Shown: piece after piece, positions 38,301 through 52,210 of the stretch | Numbering within the stretch: position 1 is the stretch's first letter | Layout: every line of letters starts with the position of its first letter | NCBI GenBank assembly: GCA_964035545.1 | Contig: OZ037768.1 | Coordinates: 11,862,741-11,926,740 of the forward strand | Length of the DNA stretch: 64,000 nt | From: Bugula neritina | Lineage: Eukaryota > Bryozoa > Gymnolaemata > Cheilostomatida > Bugulidae | Direction of reading: 5' to 3' | Notes under the pieces: generated by a model | The model's database searches: none | The model's input: the letters and a program-made list of their open reading frames with translations, nothing else | What the model was told of the DNA's origin: nothing | Position numbers and translations under genes: made by a program

Positions 38301-39462
38301 CAAGGGTTCTCGAAGGGATGGAAAAAACATGAAAAAAAATTGTAAAAGAGTTACAACAATTACATATTACGAAGAAAATGCGTCTTTTAAATTCACCTTA
38401 TGCAACCCATCTTTTTCGTATTTTAAAATATAAACACTTGTTTTTAATTAGAGGTACTTAGTTAAAAAGCTAAAACTGCAAAATCAACTTCTGATGATTG
38501 CAAGTTTGTGCCACTCAGTAACTGTGCAAGTTTATTAGCAGTAAGACAAAAAGTAAAGTTACATTCTATCAATAGTTTTGTTGCATTCACAAACATCGAC
38601 ATTTGTCATTGTTCATTTGATAGCATATGCATCGTGTAGGAAAAATTGGTACATGTTTGTAATTAATTTGAATCTTTTGAATTATTGATATGAAAGGATA
38701 GTTAACTCTGGTTGAATAAACATCTTGACTTTGCTCAACTTTCTGTTTCAGCATTTTACAGGCAAGGAATGGATGTAGAAATGGTAGCTATGTAAGTAAA
38801 ACAATATATACTTCAAACTTCTTACAGTTTCAAACAAATCAAGTTCCGTAATCATAATTTGACTATCAAATTTCTGTTAACTTTTTTAATAAATTAAAAT
38901 GAGAGTTATTATGAATTTTTTTGTAAATAAAGTTGTAAAACATATTTGTTTAAATTAGTGCCATTTCTTTTTTAATTTAACATAATAACTGATTTAGGAA
39001 GAAGAGGACACAACTTATGAACAATTACCCATTTATATGAGAATCCAGTGGTGTTTGTACAACATTGCACTTCCCAGTGCTATACTTGTAACCATGATAT
39101 ATTGGGGCGTACTTTACCCCATGTTAACCAGTGCAGGCTATAAAGTAGCCATTTTTATGGATTTATCAGTCCATGCCTTCAACACAATTCTTATGATGAT
39201 TGAGCAGTACATAGGAAGTGTACCTACAAGAATAGCCCATGTCTACCAGCCAATCACATATGGTATTATATACGCAATCTTCTCTGCCATCATGTATGCT
39301 GTTTATGGTCTAGTTTTGTATCCGTATGTGTTGGACTGGGGCAATCCGATAACTGCTGCTTCTATAACTGGCATTTTAATTTACTATTTAGTCGCACAAT
39401 TTGTTTTATATTTAATATATCGAGCGCAATGTATATGTTTGAGCAGGAGACCGACAGTTTAA
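35400..39462 (+). CDS. Rolling-stone-like multi-pass membrane protein
   Basis: Exons 35400-35489, 36462-36646, 38752-38791 and 38998-39462 join in frame to 259 aa, close to the ~275 aa of Drosophila rolling stone, a plasma-membrane protein needed for myoblast fusion. The cytosolic N-terminus MSILEDLKAEFRLHKATF leads to several hydrophobic segments: IISAIFCLIILIVQF, FTIWSYVIVISYFIVSSI, LPSAILVTMIYWGVLYPML, IAHVYQPITYGIIYAIFSAI and ILIYYLVAQFVLYLIY. Family-like features are QWCLYNI, a His-rich helix start (DLSVHAFNTILMMIEQYIG), PTRIAHVYQPITYG and YPYVLDWGNP. The start is the first in-frame ATG after upstream stops. AATAAA at 39795-39800 is the likely polyadenylation signal. Family assignment rests on motif recall; the exact function in this animal is unknown. 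Confidence 0.85.
37183..37280. repeat. CA/ACC microsatellite in intron 2 of the rolling-stone-like gene
   Basis: Interrupted (CA)n with ACC and ACG variants. It accounts for the Val/Cys-rich open frames on the minus strand. Confidence 0.85.
37574..37705. repeat. 30-bp tandem repeat, ~4 copies
   Basis: Unit TATATATGACTATGACTGTG followed by TATATGACAA, four consecutive copies, the last ones with CTATA in place of CAATA. It lies in intron 2 of the rolling-stone-like gene. Confidence 0.85.
38153..38325 (+). mobile_element. Diverged SINE copy
   Basis: Aligns by eye to the 10733 SINE: AGCAGCC start, then CCCATTGATTATG, TCAGTCATAATTTCTCCTGT and a shared end GGGTTCTCGAAGGGATGG. The A and B boxes are eroded. 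Confidence 0.65.
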
Positions 39463-39869
39463 TGCAGATTCTGAATTTCTCATATCATTGCTACGCTTTA
39501 TTCATAGAAGTTAGAAGGAAGTTGAAACTATTTTTCTTTAAAATTTCTGTTGCTCATGCTCACCATTTTGCTTCAACCTGAGTTTTCACAGCTTTATATT
39601 ATATTGCTTTAATTGCAACTTGTACTCTTCGCTTTGGGATGTTTTTGAATTTATTCATGAAGCTGAGTGCATTCATTTCATGTTATAACTGTTATCACCC
39701 ATGCTCTATAAACAAGACAAAAATAATTCCTTTTTTCATTATATTTTAAATACATTTGTAATTAGCATGTTTTCAAACATTGTACTAAAATTTTAATAAA
39801 CTACCACATACTCAAATGTTGTCACATGTATACATAAATTATAGCAGCATTCCAGTAAGGATATCATCA

Positions 39870-40640
<771 letters not shown>

Positions 40641-43600
40641 AGAATTAATAAAATGGTATGAGAGAAAGTAATGTAGCAATTGCTACTAGAGAATGATGTA
40701 CCAGAGTGGAGCTAATGAATTGAAACTTATATACAGTACTAGTTATATACATGTATTTACATATAGTATTAGTTCAATGAGTAGAGGCAGTAATAGGTAT
40801 GAGAGTACATGATACCTAACAATGAGCAGAGTAGAAGGGATAATAGAAAGGAAGTGAAGGATAAAAGTAAGACTAAAATAACTAACAGACCAAATAATAG
40901 AACCAAGACCATGATTGAAAGATGAGGGTATTCAGAGCAAATTATAAATGTATGAAGGCTTGTTGTAAGCATACAAGGAAGAATAATTGACAAATAATAA
41001 TTGTTGTGAGCAAGTGAGATTAAATAAGTGCTTTGAATTATTCAGAGCTCCATTGTACTGTCAACAAGTTGCAGAAAAGTATAATCAAAATGATGAGCTC
41101 TCTGCTAATGAAACATTCTGTCTTTACTGCAATTCTCATTTCTGTTTTCTGATAAGCTAGAATATGTTACGTTTGAGATATGTTTCTGCCATTATTAATT
41201 TTTCAGTAAGGTGATTTCTATGACAGCTTAATGCATTAAACAATTATATCTGTTCTACTGTGATGTGTGTACCTAACCCATAATATATCTACAACATACA
41301 AAAAAGAAGAGCATCTATATGATATATTACTTGAATGCAGTAGGCTTGTCACTTGAATATAATAACAATATATGCAACATGTGATCTCCTCAAAGGCACT
41401 TTTGTTAGTTGGATCGGCATACTCAAGCCTGGTCAACCCTGGTCAGCATCTTCACACTGTCATTAGAAACTATTCTCTGTTTATGTTCTCTATGGCATAT
41501 GACTAGCAGCAAACAAATTAACACATCTCTTTAAAAAGTTTTCTTTTATTTAGTCCCACAAGATATCAACATATTCTAATATTGGTCTAAGCTAATTAGT
41601 GCATACAAGTAGGCCATTCTCTGATCTGGATTGAAATTTAGAAATGGCATAGTTACACTAAAGTGATATACCAAACTTCAGCAGGGTTATTTGTTATGTC
41701 AAAAAGAGAAGTTCTTACCTATTTTGCAACTCCTAATACTAAACAAAGCCATGGGGTTGTCTTCCCCCATCAAACTTTTGAAATACTCTCTGCAAGGCCA
41801 TAGTTTAGTTTAAAGCAATTTATTAGATCACTACTTCTGGTAACTTATTATTCTTATGGAAAGACACTTTTAGAGAATCATTGAAACTGGCATATAATAC
41901 AAGATGTAAGATAGTCTGCAGCTTTTAATTTATTGCCATGAGATGAAAACTTCAGCTTCTAGTTTAAGCTGATCTCATATATAGCTGCAAAGCGACATCA
42001 TACATAGTGTAACTGTTTCAAAGAAGTTGCTAAACCATTTCCCATACAGGATTAAATTACTGAGTAAAATCATGCCTGCCCATTAAAGTTATTGTCAAAA
42101 AAGAAAATAAATAGAAGTCACATGACACAGTCTGCCAATTTGGGTATTCAGAGAAATTTCTTAAGTTTTTATTTCATCATACTTGTAAACATTCACTTTG
42201 ATTAAACAAAATTTGTGTTAATTTTATCAGCCTTTTTGCTTTCATATAGTTTTTGTGTATTGATATGCAAAGTGTTTGCTTGCTGTATTTCAAGTGATTG
42301 TTTGTGTAGACAAAAATATGTTTATTTTCTTTTGTTTTATTAATATATTATGTTTTAATATTATATGTAAATATGTTAAAAGCATAATTGGGAATTAAAA
42401 GAACTTTATTATAATTATAACTGATACTAGCAGAGCTATTTTTCAGTTGATATAATTTCTATGCACAGTGGTAGTTTTCATTTTTGAATAAGGGTTTTTT
42501 TTCTTTAGAGTGTAAAAAGTTTGTCTGACAAATATTTATATCTCCAAACTTGATTTTTCTTAAACACACACAATGCAATTTAGTCAAGTTTGTCTTTAAA
42601 ACTAATACCATCACATAATTATCATAGCCAGCCTAAATGTCTACCATCATCATTTTTAATTTTAAATGTAGAAGCCTCATGTACATTTAGTGAAGATTTA
42701 TATATCTGACGCACTTCTCATATGAATATCCGTTACATTTGTCTATACGTTTCCAGTGAAATGATTGTGCAAGCGCGCTTTCTTCAGTAATACCAATATA
42801 GTGTTTGGATCTAGGAAATTTATTAAACATTTTACTAGTGGAGAGGCAAAAGTTGATAACACTGATGCCATAGGATTACTCCCACCTATTCATGTATATA
42901 TTTTAGTGTTTCCCTTAGCAGTTTTCAGAGCCTGTGATATTCTCACTCACTGTGCTGGTCTTACAATTATCAGACAGAAAAACACAGTTCAAGAATATAT
43001 TATGCATTTATACTATATTGGATTAAAAAACTCACTTATCTAGTTGACTACAAATATGTTTCGTTTAACAACATATTGTAATGAAGTATACCCATCGAGT
43101 TCAATGGAATATAGATATTTCACAATATTGTGATGCTGCACCTTTGCCTTACTTGCATTAATGTGCTTTTCTATTACTACACATCAAGGTAATTTATAAT
43201 TTGTGGAAAAATAGTTTGAAATTTTGAGCTTCTACACTTTCCCAGGAGTTAATGTTGGGATGACGATTTGCTGTTTAACAAATAGTGAATTAGTAAAATA
43301 TGTATTTCAAAGTTTTAATCGATGTGTGTAAAATATATTAGACTATATTGCAACGCACATGTTGTGGAGTTATACATGATTCTTCAAGTAACTTCTGGCA
43401 AGCCATAGTCACACTAACAAACCGTGAATACATGTGTGTGCATGGAATACTGCCAACATTAATTTTGTTATTTTTGAAACACTTCCTATATTTACTTAAG
43501 TGGTGGTATTTTATTGTCTCAATTACTGAGAGACCACAGTGATAGAAGCAAAAAAGGTGGTTTTATTATTTTAGTGTAGCTTGGATGGGTGACAAGAAAG

Positions 43601-44183
43601 CTCCTTTAGTTTGACTGAACTTGCGGAAGCAGGGTGTGATGGTGAATGTAGCAAGGTGTCTATATCAAGTTTGTATATTCAAAGTGAAACTTTTTACTAG
43701 TCTAACGTTCCTGATATTCTAATAGATAAGTTGCTAGGATAGGACTGTTAAAAACTGAAAATGCAAAACTGATTAAAGTATTTTAAATCATATTCATGCA
43801 AACATGTGCATATATGAATTTGAAGCTTCAACCACAATGAATAGCTAAACTTTGTTTTGATTTTAAATCTATTATATCACTATGAAAAAGAGTCTTTTAA
43901 GTTAGATAATTCAAGACTTTTCCTCAATAGAAATACACTGTAACCAGCTAAAATAAGCCAGCTCAAACATTCACTCACTCATTGTCAGTATTGGTACTGA
44001 AACTAACTTCCATTTTAACTAAGAAATTTTCGTTCAATAAGTTTAATTTTATTCTGAATTTCTCACCTATTCATTTTAAACAAACTTGGAAATTATAGCA
44101 GGTAAACTGCCATGGTATATATGAAGCTACAATGTATATTTGGTATAATATTACTTTTCCTGACTCTGTAGTGGTATCAGTCA

Positions 44184-47100
44184 TATATGTGACCTGGCAC
44201 CACAAAACAAGGGATGTATATAAAATGTTGAAAACCTAGTTATTACTATGGAGTGATAGAGCAGACTTTTCCGAACATTTTGCACTTTATTTGAAGTCTC
44301 TAGCATAAATAGAACTCGAGATATTAGTATTTAAAAACTTTAACGTTTTTAGAATTTCTAAATTATTGTTTCGAGAAAATCGCATTTAAAGTTGGAAACT
44401 CTAGAATGAGTTGAGAATTATTTGTTTACAATTTACAAGCCTTAGCAACGGGTCTTTGTATAATAGGAATAGTGACAAATTTGGTACCAAAATAATTGTG
44501 AAAGTTTGGACTTTCTGTTAAACTAAATTTCATGCTGCCTCAACATGAAACTAGGTCAAATATGGCCGCCAAACTTTTTGTCTAATTTATTTGTCAATTT
44601 GCTGTTTACTTTGTTTAATGATTGAAAGGTTTAACAATTCCAGCAAAGAAGAGGATGTTTCAGCAAGTTTGTGTGTTGAGATATTTAAATTAGGCATCCA
44701 AGTCAGCAGGAAGTAATATAAAACAAAATGGCAGCTGCTTCCTGTTATACATTGAATATCTTCCTCTCCTCTAATATATTGTGTAATATATCAAACTGCA
44801 GCTATTGAGCTGTGCTGTTTCATAGTTATTGCTTAATGAGTAGAACACTTATGAGAAAATTATTTGACTATTATGAGATCATTCAAAATTCATTCATAAA
44901 TATCTTTATAATCTCTAACGGCAACTAAATTTAGCAATTGATGTTGAAAATATAAACATAAAATCAGCTATTAGAACGTTTGAGTTTTATTGGGCATTAA
45001 TATTCCCATTTAAAAATTCAAATACATTATTTTTAAAAAACTAATTAAATGCAGTAAAAAATCCAGCCTGGATACAATCATTATTCTTGAATTAACTTTA
45101 ATCAAGAAAAGAAAATTAGGTAGCTTCTACGGTTTTTTGCAAAAAAAGGCACTTTTCATCTTTCTACTTCCTTGGTCTTCATAATATGAGTTTACGGAGT
45201 ATGGACACATAACATCATGTATGTGGCAAAAGCTTCATCACTATCATCAGCTGATTTTCTAGCAATTATAGATGCTGCTACTTGACATCCATCCTGCCAA
45301 TCTACCCATCTATTGTCTATTCCAGAGCTGCAAGTACAATGTTGACTTTTTTGAATAACAAAAGAAAACGGTAGCTTGATTAGAAACTATACGCAGTTAT
45401 ATTATAAAAATTTAGTTGGTTAAACACTCTTGTGGTACTACTAAAGCAGCAGTTAATTGTCATCCTGCATTTGATCAACATTTAAATTTATTGAATTAAA
45501 CAGAACAATTTAAATTGAAAAAAAATGTTGAAAATTTTCAAGCACATCATTAAAAGACTGCAAACCTTTTTATGAATGAAATAAGCAGAAGCCATAACCT
45601 TGCAAGCCAAAATTCAGAGTGTCTACATTAGAAGTGTTAGATTGATAGGTAGTAGAGTTGTGTAGGTATAAGTCTTCACTCTAATGCTCTCATAAGTCCA
45701 CTTTCTAAAATGTACAGAATATCGGATTATTCTATATTAACATAGTATTATCAGTAAAATTACGCATTATGCACTTGAATATCTAGCATATCTGCAATTG
45801 GCAATTTTGAAGCAATGTTTTTCGATAACTATTAACCACTCAGGCATTTGATTGAGTAAAAAAGCTAGCTAAGTGCAACTGAATCTATTGAAGACATTTA
45901 CTATAAAATCAATTTGAATTCAATAAATTACTTTAAAATATGAATAAATTTTTGCTCATCCTTTATAATAAAATTAAAAAGTTTAGACTATTTATGCATT
46001 CAGTTAGTGTTACTACTCACTAAATAAGACTAAAAGTAACTTACTGAAGAACTAAGTCAGTCAACTATAGAATCACCATGAACTGGCATTAACATTTCAT
46101 CATTATACTTATTTACATTTAATCACATTTACCATTTCAATTTGGTTATAGGTGATGCTTTTATCAATATAAATAGGATTATCAATTGAGTTTTGACAGT
46201 AACTGTAAGCCTGCATAATGTGATAAAGATTTTATCATTATATTTTAAATCAAACCTTGAGCTAATTTAAAAATCACAAAAGGAACCGGTAGTTTGACTA
46301 GTAGGCCTAATGTTAATAGTAATAGTAACCAGTAACTGTATTGACAAAATCTAAGACAGAGGCTAAAAGTTACTAAGAGTAATTCCAATGTAAATTTAAA
46401 TATCAACTATAGAATAAATCAATAAATATAATACTATCAGTATGAGTATCAAGTGCTTACGCTAATCTAGTGGTCTAACGTGATTGCATCTTCAAGTAAG
46501 TCAAGTAAGTAAGGCGAAACTCAGAGTCAGACTCAAATAGTGAATTTAATTATTAATCATTACTTAAGTTATACTATTAATATTAATGAGCTACATTTGG
46601 TTTTACTACCAAATACCAGTATCAGTAAATCATGAATGATATTCATTATGATTAACATTATGAGTAACCGTACCTCAAACTGTGAGTGACTGAGTCATAG
46701 TGAGAGTCATTTAAATAGTTACTAGTACTAGTAGTAGTATAGAATAGACATACTCCTACTCCTAGTGATATTATCAGTATGAATAACTACAAATGATCCT
46801 GGCAACAATTCTAAGTTAGTAGCGTAAATGATGGTTTTGAGTATAATTACCTGTATTGTTATGATTTTCAAGCTTGAACGCTAAAGATAAAGATTAAGTT
46901 TAGCATTTATCACCAAAGGGCAAAACAGCTCAGTAACTTAAAAGCTAACTTTGGATGGAGCACGATGAAAAACTAAAACTAGCCTTCGATTTTAAATACG
47001 ATGCTTCTGACAATGCAAAGAAAGAGGTGTAAGCTAAATTCATTTGATAAAAAAAAATTTGCAAGATCTCACGCTATGAAAATGACTAAAATTGTCTTCT

Positions 47101-47373
47101 TTCTTTACTTGATAACTTCGCAATTTTTTCATCATTTAAAAAATTGAATGCCTTAGTTACCAACTTTAAATGCAATTTTAGAGTTGAAGGAATTATCAAA
47201 TGTTTACGAAAGTATGATTTTTGAAATCCTTGGATTTTTTTGTATTAGAAAAGTTTAAAACCTAAAAACTAGAAATTAATTTCAAATTTAAGTATTTCCA
47301 AATTAAACCTTCATTTACTACACTTAATAAACGCCGCCACATCCCCGGTTTTGTCGCGACTGGTCACATATAT
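44184..47373. mobile_element. 3.2-kb element with long diverged terminal inverted repeats
   Basis: The left end reads ATATGTGACC, TGG, CACCACAAAACAAGGGATGT. The reverse complement of the right end (about 47338-47373) reads ATATATGTGACCAGTCG then CGACAAAACCGGGGATGT. Similarity continues inward: GCATTTAAAGTTGG occurs 194 nt from the left tip (44382-44395) and 195 nt from the right tip in opposite orientation (47160-47173). TATA on both sides may be the target duplication. No transposase frame is seen, so this is either a non-autonomous foldback-type DNA transposon or two MITEs in opposite orientation. Confidence 0.6.
46420..46800. repeat. Cryptically simple AGTAT/ACTAT DNA
   Basis: TATCAGTATGAGTATCAAG, ATTATTAATCATTACTT and TAGTACTAGTAGTAGTATAG type words, similar to those at both window ends. 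Confidence 0.6.
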
Positions 47374-48545
47374 TGGTGTGTACTCCACCCTATAGTGCAT
47401 ACGCTAAACACTAGGACTTTTCTCCATCTGGTATTGCATGCTTCCAGCATGGTGTTGGTGGTTGCTAAGCAGTCTCAGGGGCTGCGCTTTCTATGTAGGT
47501 TGTAGCATCTGTATCAGTCAATTAGTTATGTCACTATTTATATTATCTATTCACTGATCTAATAAAAAGTTACTTACATTACAATGTATCTGTACGTATT
47601 AGATGGGGCCAATTGCATCCTTAGATTACCCTCATCTCTGCATTTAGTGCAATAATATTATATTATGTTATATAGTATTATGTTATATGTTTTCCTTCAT
47701 TTGCTTTTATTATTAGTTTCAAGATCTTTAAATAAAAAAAAAACTGTTGTGCAAACCTGAAGATAAGTGCTTTTTATTAGAATTTGTATGATAGCTATGT
47801 TATTTTAGCTAAAACACATCCTTTTATTAAATACAATGTATGAATGATTGGTGAATTGGTGATATAATATACTATAATACTACTATAATATACAAGTTTA
47901 ATACTATAGAAGTGGTTTCTCTATTTATGCTAAACCTTACAAACTAAAAAACAGTCAGATATGTAAAAAAAACCATAAACTGTTTTACCAGAGTACACCA
48001 TACTACTGCTATAGCTATTAAGATGTGTAAAATACTTTCTTTATAGCAGTGGTGCAAAAACTGCTGTAGTTAATTCATACAAGTTTCTGCAAAAGTGTAA
48101 GCGTGCAGAACATATGATTTGTGCTTAGCCATTGGCAGACAGTTATGTAATATTGGCAAGATAGGAATTACAGGGTCTGTGAGTACAAAATAATTGCTGC
48201 AATTGGAATTTTGCCTAAAATAATAACTGGCCATCTGAAGCTACCTACTAATTTAGCACAAACTAACATGTTCATTTGCCAATTACGTACGTTCTTTTAA
48301 ACCCTAACATTTATGTCAACATCCGAAAGGATTTTACACAGTTTTTCTCTATACTATAAAAAGAGAATTTATATCATTTGTAAATAAATGCTATGAATTA
48401 TTAAAATAAACTTAATGATGATGTCAATTAAATGAAAACAACTATCACAGCTAAAGTAACCAAGTCTCCTATTATCAATGTGATAATAGGAAACTTGAAG
48501 CAACTGGAAATGCCTTTATCCACCTGTATTCTCTAAAGCCAGCAT

Positions 48546-51500
48546 TCATTCGTATATAAAGTTTAACCCTTTGCAGTCACCAAGCATATTTCTCATGACT
48601 CTGTCAAACTCAGCATTTTGAGAAGCAGTAAAATAGTTTTTCCACTGTCCAATTTTACCTAAAATTGACATTAGAGTTAATTTAGTTGCTAAGTAAAGCA
48701 GCACTGGTTTTTTCAGTCTCATAACTGTCCTATATGTTGCATGGGGATATTTTGCTAAATAATTTCCTCACCAGTTGGCAAACTTAGCAAATACAAATCA
48801 TCAAAGCTATACAAAGGTCAAACAAATTTTAAATTCAAGGTTAAATCAAGATAATTATACAAGCATTTTACGTCAATGGAGAGGCACCGCTCACCGTGTC
48901 TGTATAACTTGGAGAAAGCTATTCGATGTTCTGGTGGATGCACATTACTAGCCAACTTTTTTTCTCGCAATGAATGAATTTCGGTGGCTTCATAAATTTC
49001 ATCAATCAATCCTCCATCAATCTCCTGGCCTAGAAACTTGCAAATCTTCCAGAGCTCTTCGTGAAAGTTCTGCCAAGTAAAAACGATGAACTTATGCTAG
49101 ACTAGGTAGGGGCTCAAAGTCCTGCAAGAGCCATCGGTGATGTTAGAGAGATATTCTGTCTGATTTCTCTTGCCTTATCTTAAATGCCTCAAACCGCAGT
49201 GATAGAATAACTTCAAATAAGGTAAGCCCATAATCTTAAATATAAACATGCACCAGGTTTTTCAGAGGAATTAACATGACTAATAACCATATTGACATAT
49301 TAGAATAATTTTGTACAAACTTAATTTAAATGTTATTCTTTTTTAACTTGGCATTTCTCTAATTGGGATCATTATGCTTTATTTAAAGCTATATAATGTA
49401 CAACACATAAATGTGCGAAATTTCCCGGTTCATCTAGATATAAATATCTGAGATACATGAAAACCCTAAAGTGAAGATTAACATTTTTAAAAGCCCTTAA
49501 GAATTATGAATTTTCGCCGGTATTACTAGCACACAAGTTTTTATCTTAAATCAAAGTTTAGATTTCAATTTACACAGAACTACTTGTGGCTACAGATTTT
49601 CGCAGTGAGCTGAGCTGGAAATATACTCAACATAGATAGAGTTCAATATATGCATACAAGTTGGTGGTCACTAATAGTTAACAAACTTGTGTTGAATAGG
49701 CCAATTTTTTGATATGAAAGTTTTTTTTAACTAAACCATGCATGCATGTTTATTGCCAACAACAAGCTTTTCCTGTGTATTTACCCGAATAAGATTCTCG
49801 TACATTACAATGTGGACATTCGGTTCATCTCTTTTCTTCCACACTTCTTTCGTGAAGTTCCAAAAGTTTTCAGCAATATAGGTGGGATTCTCTACAATAA
49901 CGGTTATCACATATAAATAGCTAAAACCATAATATATACAAATAATTATGCTGTATTGTAAGAATTAAGCATTCATATATTCTTTGTATAAGTGACGTAT
50001 AATAAGAATATAAGACTATACCTCTTGCAGTTAACATCCAAGACTCAAAGAGGTCGTTCCAGCAAGCATCTACAGTGTCGTATATTGATATAATGTGATG
50101 ATATGCTGATACCTGCGATATGAAAGTACAGATGGAATTCAAATAAAATTGAATGTCTTCAGCATGCATATTTTATTTGCAAAAGCTACCAAATAGCTCA
50201 TTCTAATATTATTCAGGGTAATCTTAAAATTGTCTACTCCTCATTTTTATTCTGCAGTAGCTGCTATTGAAAACTTCTAAGTAAATTACTTGTATATCTT
50301 AAGTATTCAAAGTTTTATTTTCAATGGGCTATAATAAGCAAGACTGTTAGTTCTTTTTCAAGTATTACCCTATCTTACATCTTAGATGCTTTTAATATAC
50401 TGCATAATACTTGAGTTACACAATAGTCTGCATTAGAGACACTGTATCAGACATAGGAAGGCACACAAGAGATATGAGTCTGCATCAGTATTGATAAATA
50501 CTCTGATAGTGTCTGAAAACTAAAGGAACGTGAGCATAATTCAACTCAAGTATTTGAATCAGCTGTTTAACTTGAAGTAATCTCAAGATAATCAGAACAT
50601 GCAAACAGTTGATAAGAAAGCTAACATGAGATAATTTTTTGTGAAGGTTGCATTTAGTCTGTAAACCAAAACATCATAAGATAGCGAAGTGTTATCACCA
50701 GTAGACAAACTTGGTATTAAAATTCCAACACATACACTGCTAAATTTTTAAACTTGTAGTTTCAAGCCCTAATATACTTCAAGAACCCAAATCAGGTAAA
50801 CTCTTCATCTCTGCATCACATAACTTTATTCAAACAAATTACTGTCTCTCATATCTGCCAATACTAATTTTCAATAGCATTATCTAGAATGAACTGTATG
50901 TAACACTTTTATGTAACGTTTGGTACCAAACTGTACAAAATAAATTTTACAAAATCATGTAATGTGCTTGCATTAGCTATATAAAAGTATTTACTTTTGA
51001 CTTTTTATAAACAAATGCCACTTATTTTTATATAGACGTTTATTGCCAAATGCTTTGGCCCCAAGCCAAACTCCAAACAGCAAAAATGAGCAAATAAAAC
51101 ATCTCCCCACTTCCTAGTTGCATGTAGATTTAAATGTAAGGTTTTCACGGTTGACAAAATTTGTACTGACCATCACATCCTTGGGGTTCCGTAAAATTGT
51201 TACTCTCTTTAGATTTGAGATGCTTTTTGGTAGCTGACTGGGGGGAAACTGGGTTGTGTACACGATAGGGTAGGGTGATGTTTTGAGTAACTGATCAAAA
51301 GGCTTCATCTCAAGAAAGTAATCCTCCTTGAACATGGGTGAAACTTCGGCTTGCTTTCGAACCACCATCGTAATAATCTCCCATAACCAGTGTGTGCCTT
51401 TGACAATTATCATATGGTTCAAACAGTGACCTAGTTAATTGGTATATTGCAACATTTATATAGGTTATCTTAGCTGTTTACATGCGTAACCTATTGTAGT

Positions 51501-51897
51501 ATTCAAAACTGTATAATATTATACACATGATTTATATATTATTCTATTATGCTCAGTCATAACATAGGAAGATCATGGCAATAATAAATATATTAATTTG
51601 CAATAAATGTAAGCAGAAAAAATTATTTTGTTAATTATACTCTTCTTACAAGGAAACGAATTTGAACTGTACTCTACTATGTGAACTAGGACTTTAAGTA
51701 CCTGACTTTGGAAAAGCATTGATTAGGTAGGAATTCAAACTAGGGTTGAAGGATTGCAGGCTTTTCAATCTTTGATGAGCTACATCAACTTTATCCTCAC
51801 CAGGGACGTTGGCATCAAAGAACCGAGTAACCAACATAAATACTTTGCCGACATTTATAAGAGTGTCGTCATATCTCTCACTGCAGTATCTATGCAT
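48546..51897 (-). CDS. Cytosolic sulfotransferase-like protein (altered active site)
   Basis: Six exons from the 5' end, 51702-51897, 51171-51397, 50022-50112, 49785-49891, 48895-49069 and 48546-48658, join in frame to 302 aa, the usual SULT size (~290). The family transfers sulfate from PAPS to hydroxyl or amine acceptors in the cytosol. Seen: the PAPS P-loop FPKSGTHWLWEI (split by intron 1), the 3'-phosphate site RNPKDVMVSAYH with Arg and Ser in place (split by intron 2), and the C-terminal RHGKIGQWKNYFTASQNAEF, corresponding to the RKGxxGDWKNxFT motif. The catalytic KTHLP region instead reads YTTQFPPSQLP, so the usual Lys and His are Thr and Gln; this could be a pseudoenzyme or an unusual paralogue. 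The start ATG follows stops in all frames of the 5' leader. Confidence 0.95.
49105..49190 (+). mobile_element. SINE fragment in a sulfotransferase intron
   Basis: Contains GCCATCGGTGATGTTAGAGAG followed by a TCTTGCCTTATCTTAAAT stretch, resembling the body of the 10733 SINE. The tRNA-like head is missing. Confidence 0.55.
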
Positions 51898-52210
51898 TAT
51901 TTCTGCTTCCGTTCAAGTACATCTGCAGGAAAAATATTTTAAAGAGCTGTTGGTGAGCTTTATGAGAAAATGCAACGAGTTTTATAAAAATGAGAACAGA
52001 AAACTTTTTATGGATACCTTGCAAATACATTTCTTGTGAAGATAGTTTAATCTTCTGTCATCTATAATTGTAAGTTTTACAGAAAAAGTTTTCAAAATTG
52101 ATTCACAATGATTGAAACTTCTAAGTTCAACCTTGTTTAATAAAAAATTTCAGTACTTACCTATTTGAGGGTTCCACCAAAATGCCTCAGAATTAACTAG
52201 CTGCTTTATA
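51898..52210 (-). promoter_or_regulatory. Putative sulfotransferase promoter and 5' leader
   Basis: On the minus strand a TATAAA (52205-52210) is followed about 45 nt later by a strong donor, AATAG then GTAAGTA (junction 52161/52160). An acceptor CCTGCAG at 51923 follows, so a tiny non-coding first exon is likely. The second exon starts with ATG and opens a 10-codon uORF (51922-51890) that overlaps the main start at 51897 in another frame. Inferred from motifs only. Confidence 0.45.

Noticed and set aside
42765-43542. Two plus-strand frames (92 and 64 aa) in the gene desert
   Set aside because: No homology recognised, no splice or promoter context, and AT-rich codon use like random sequence; not supported as genes.
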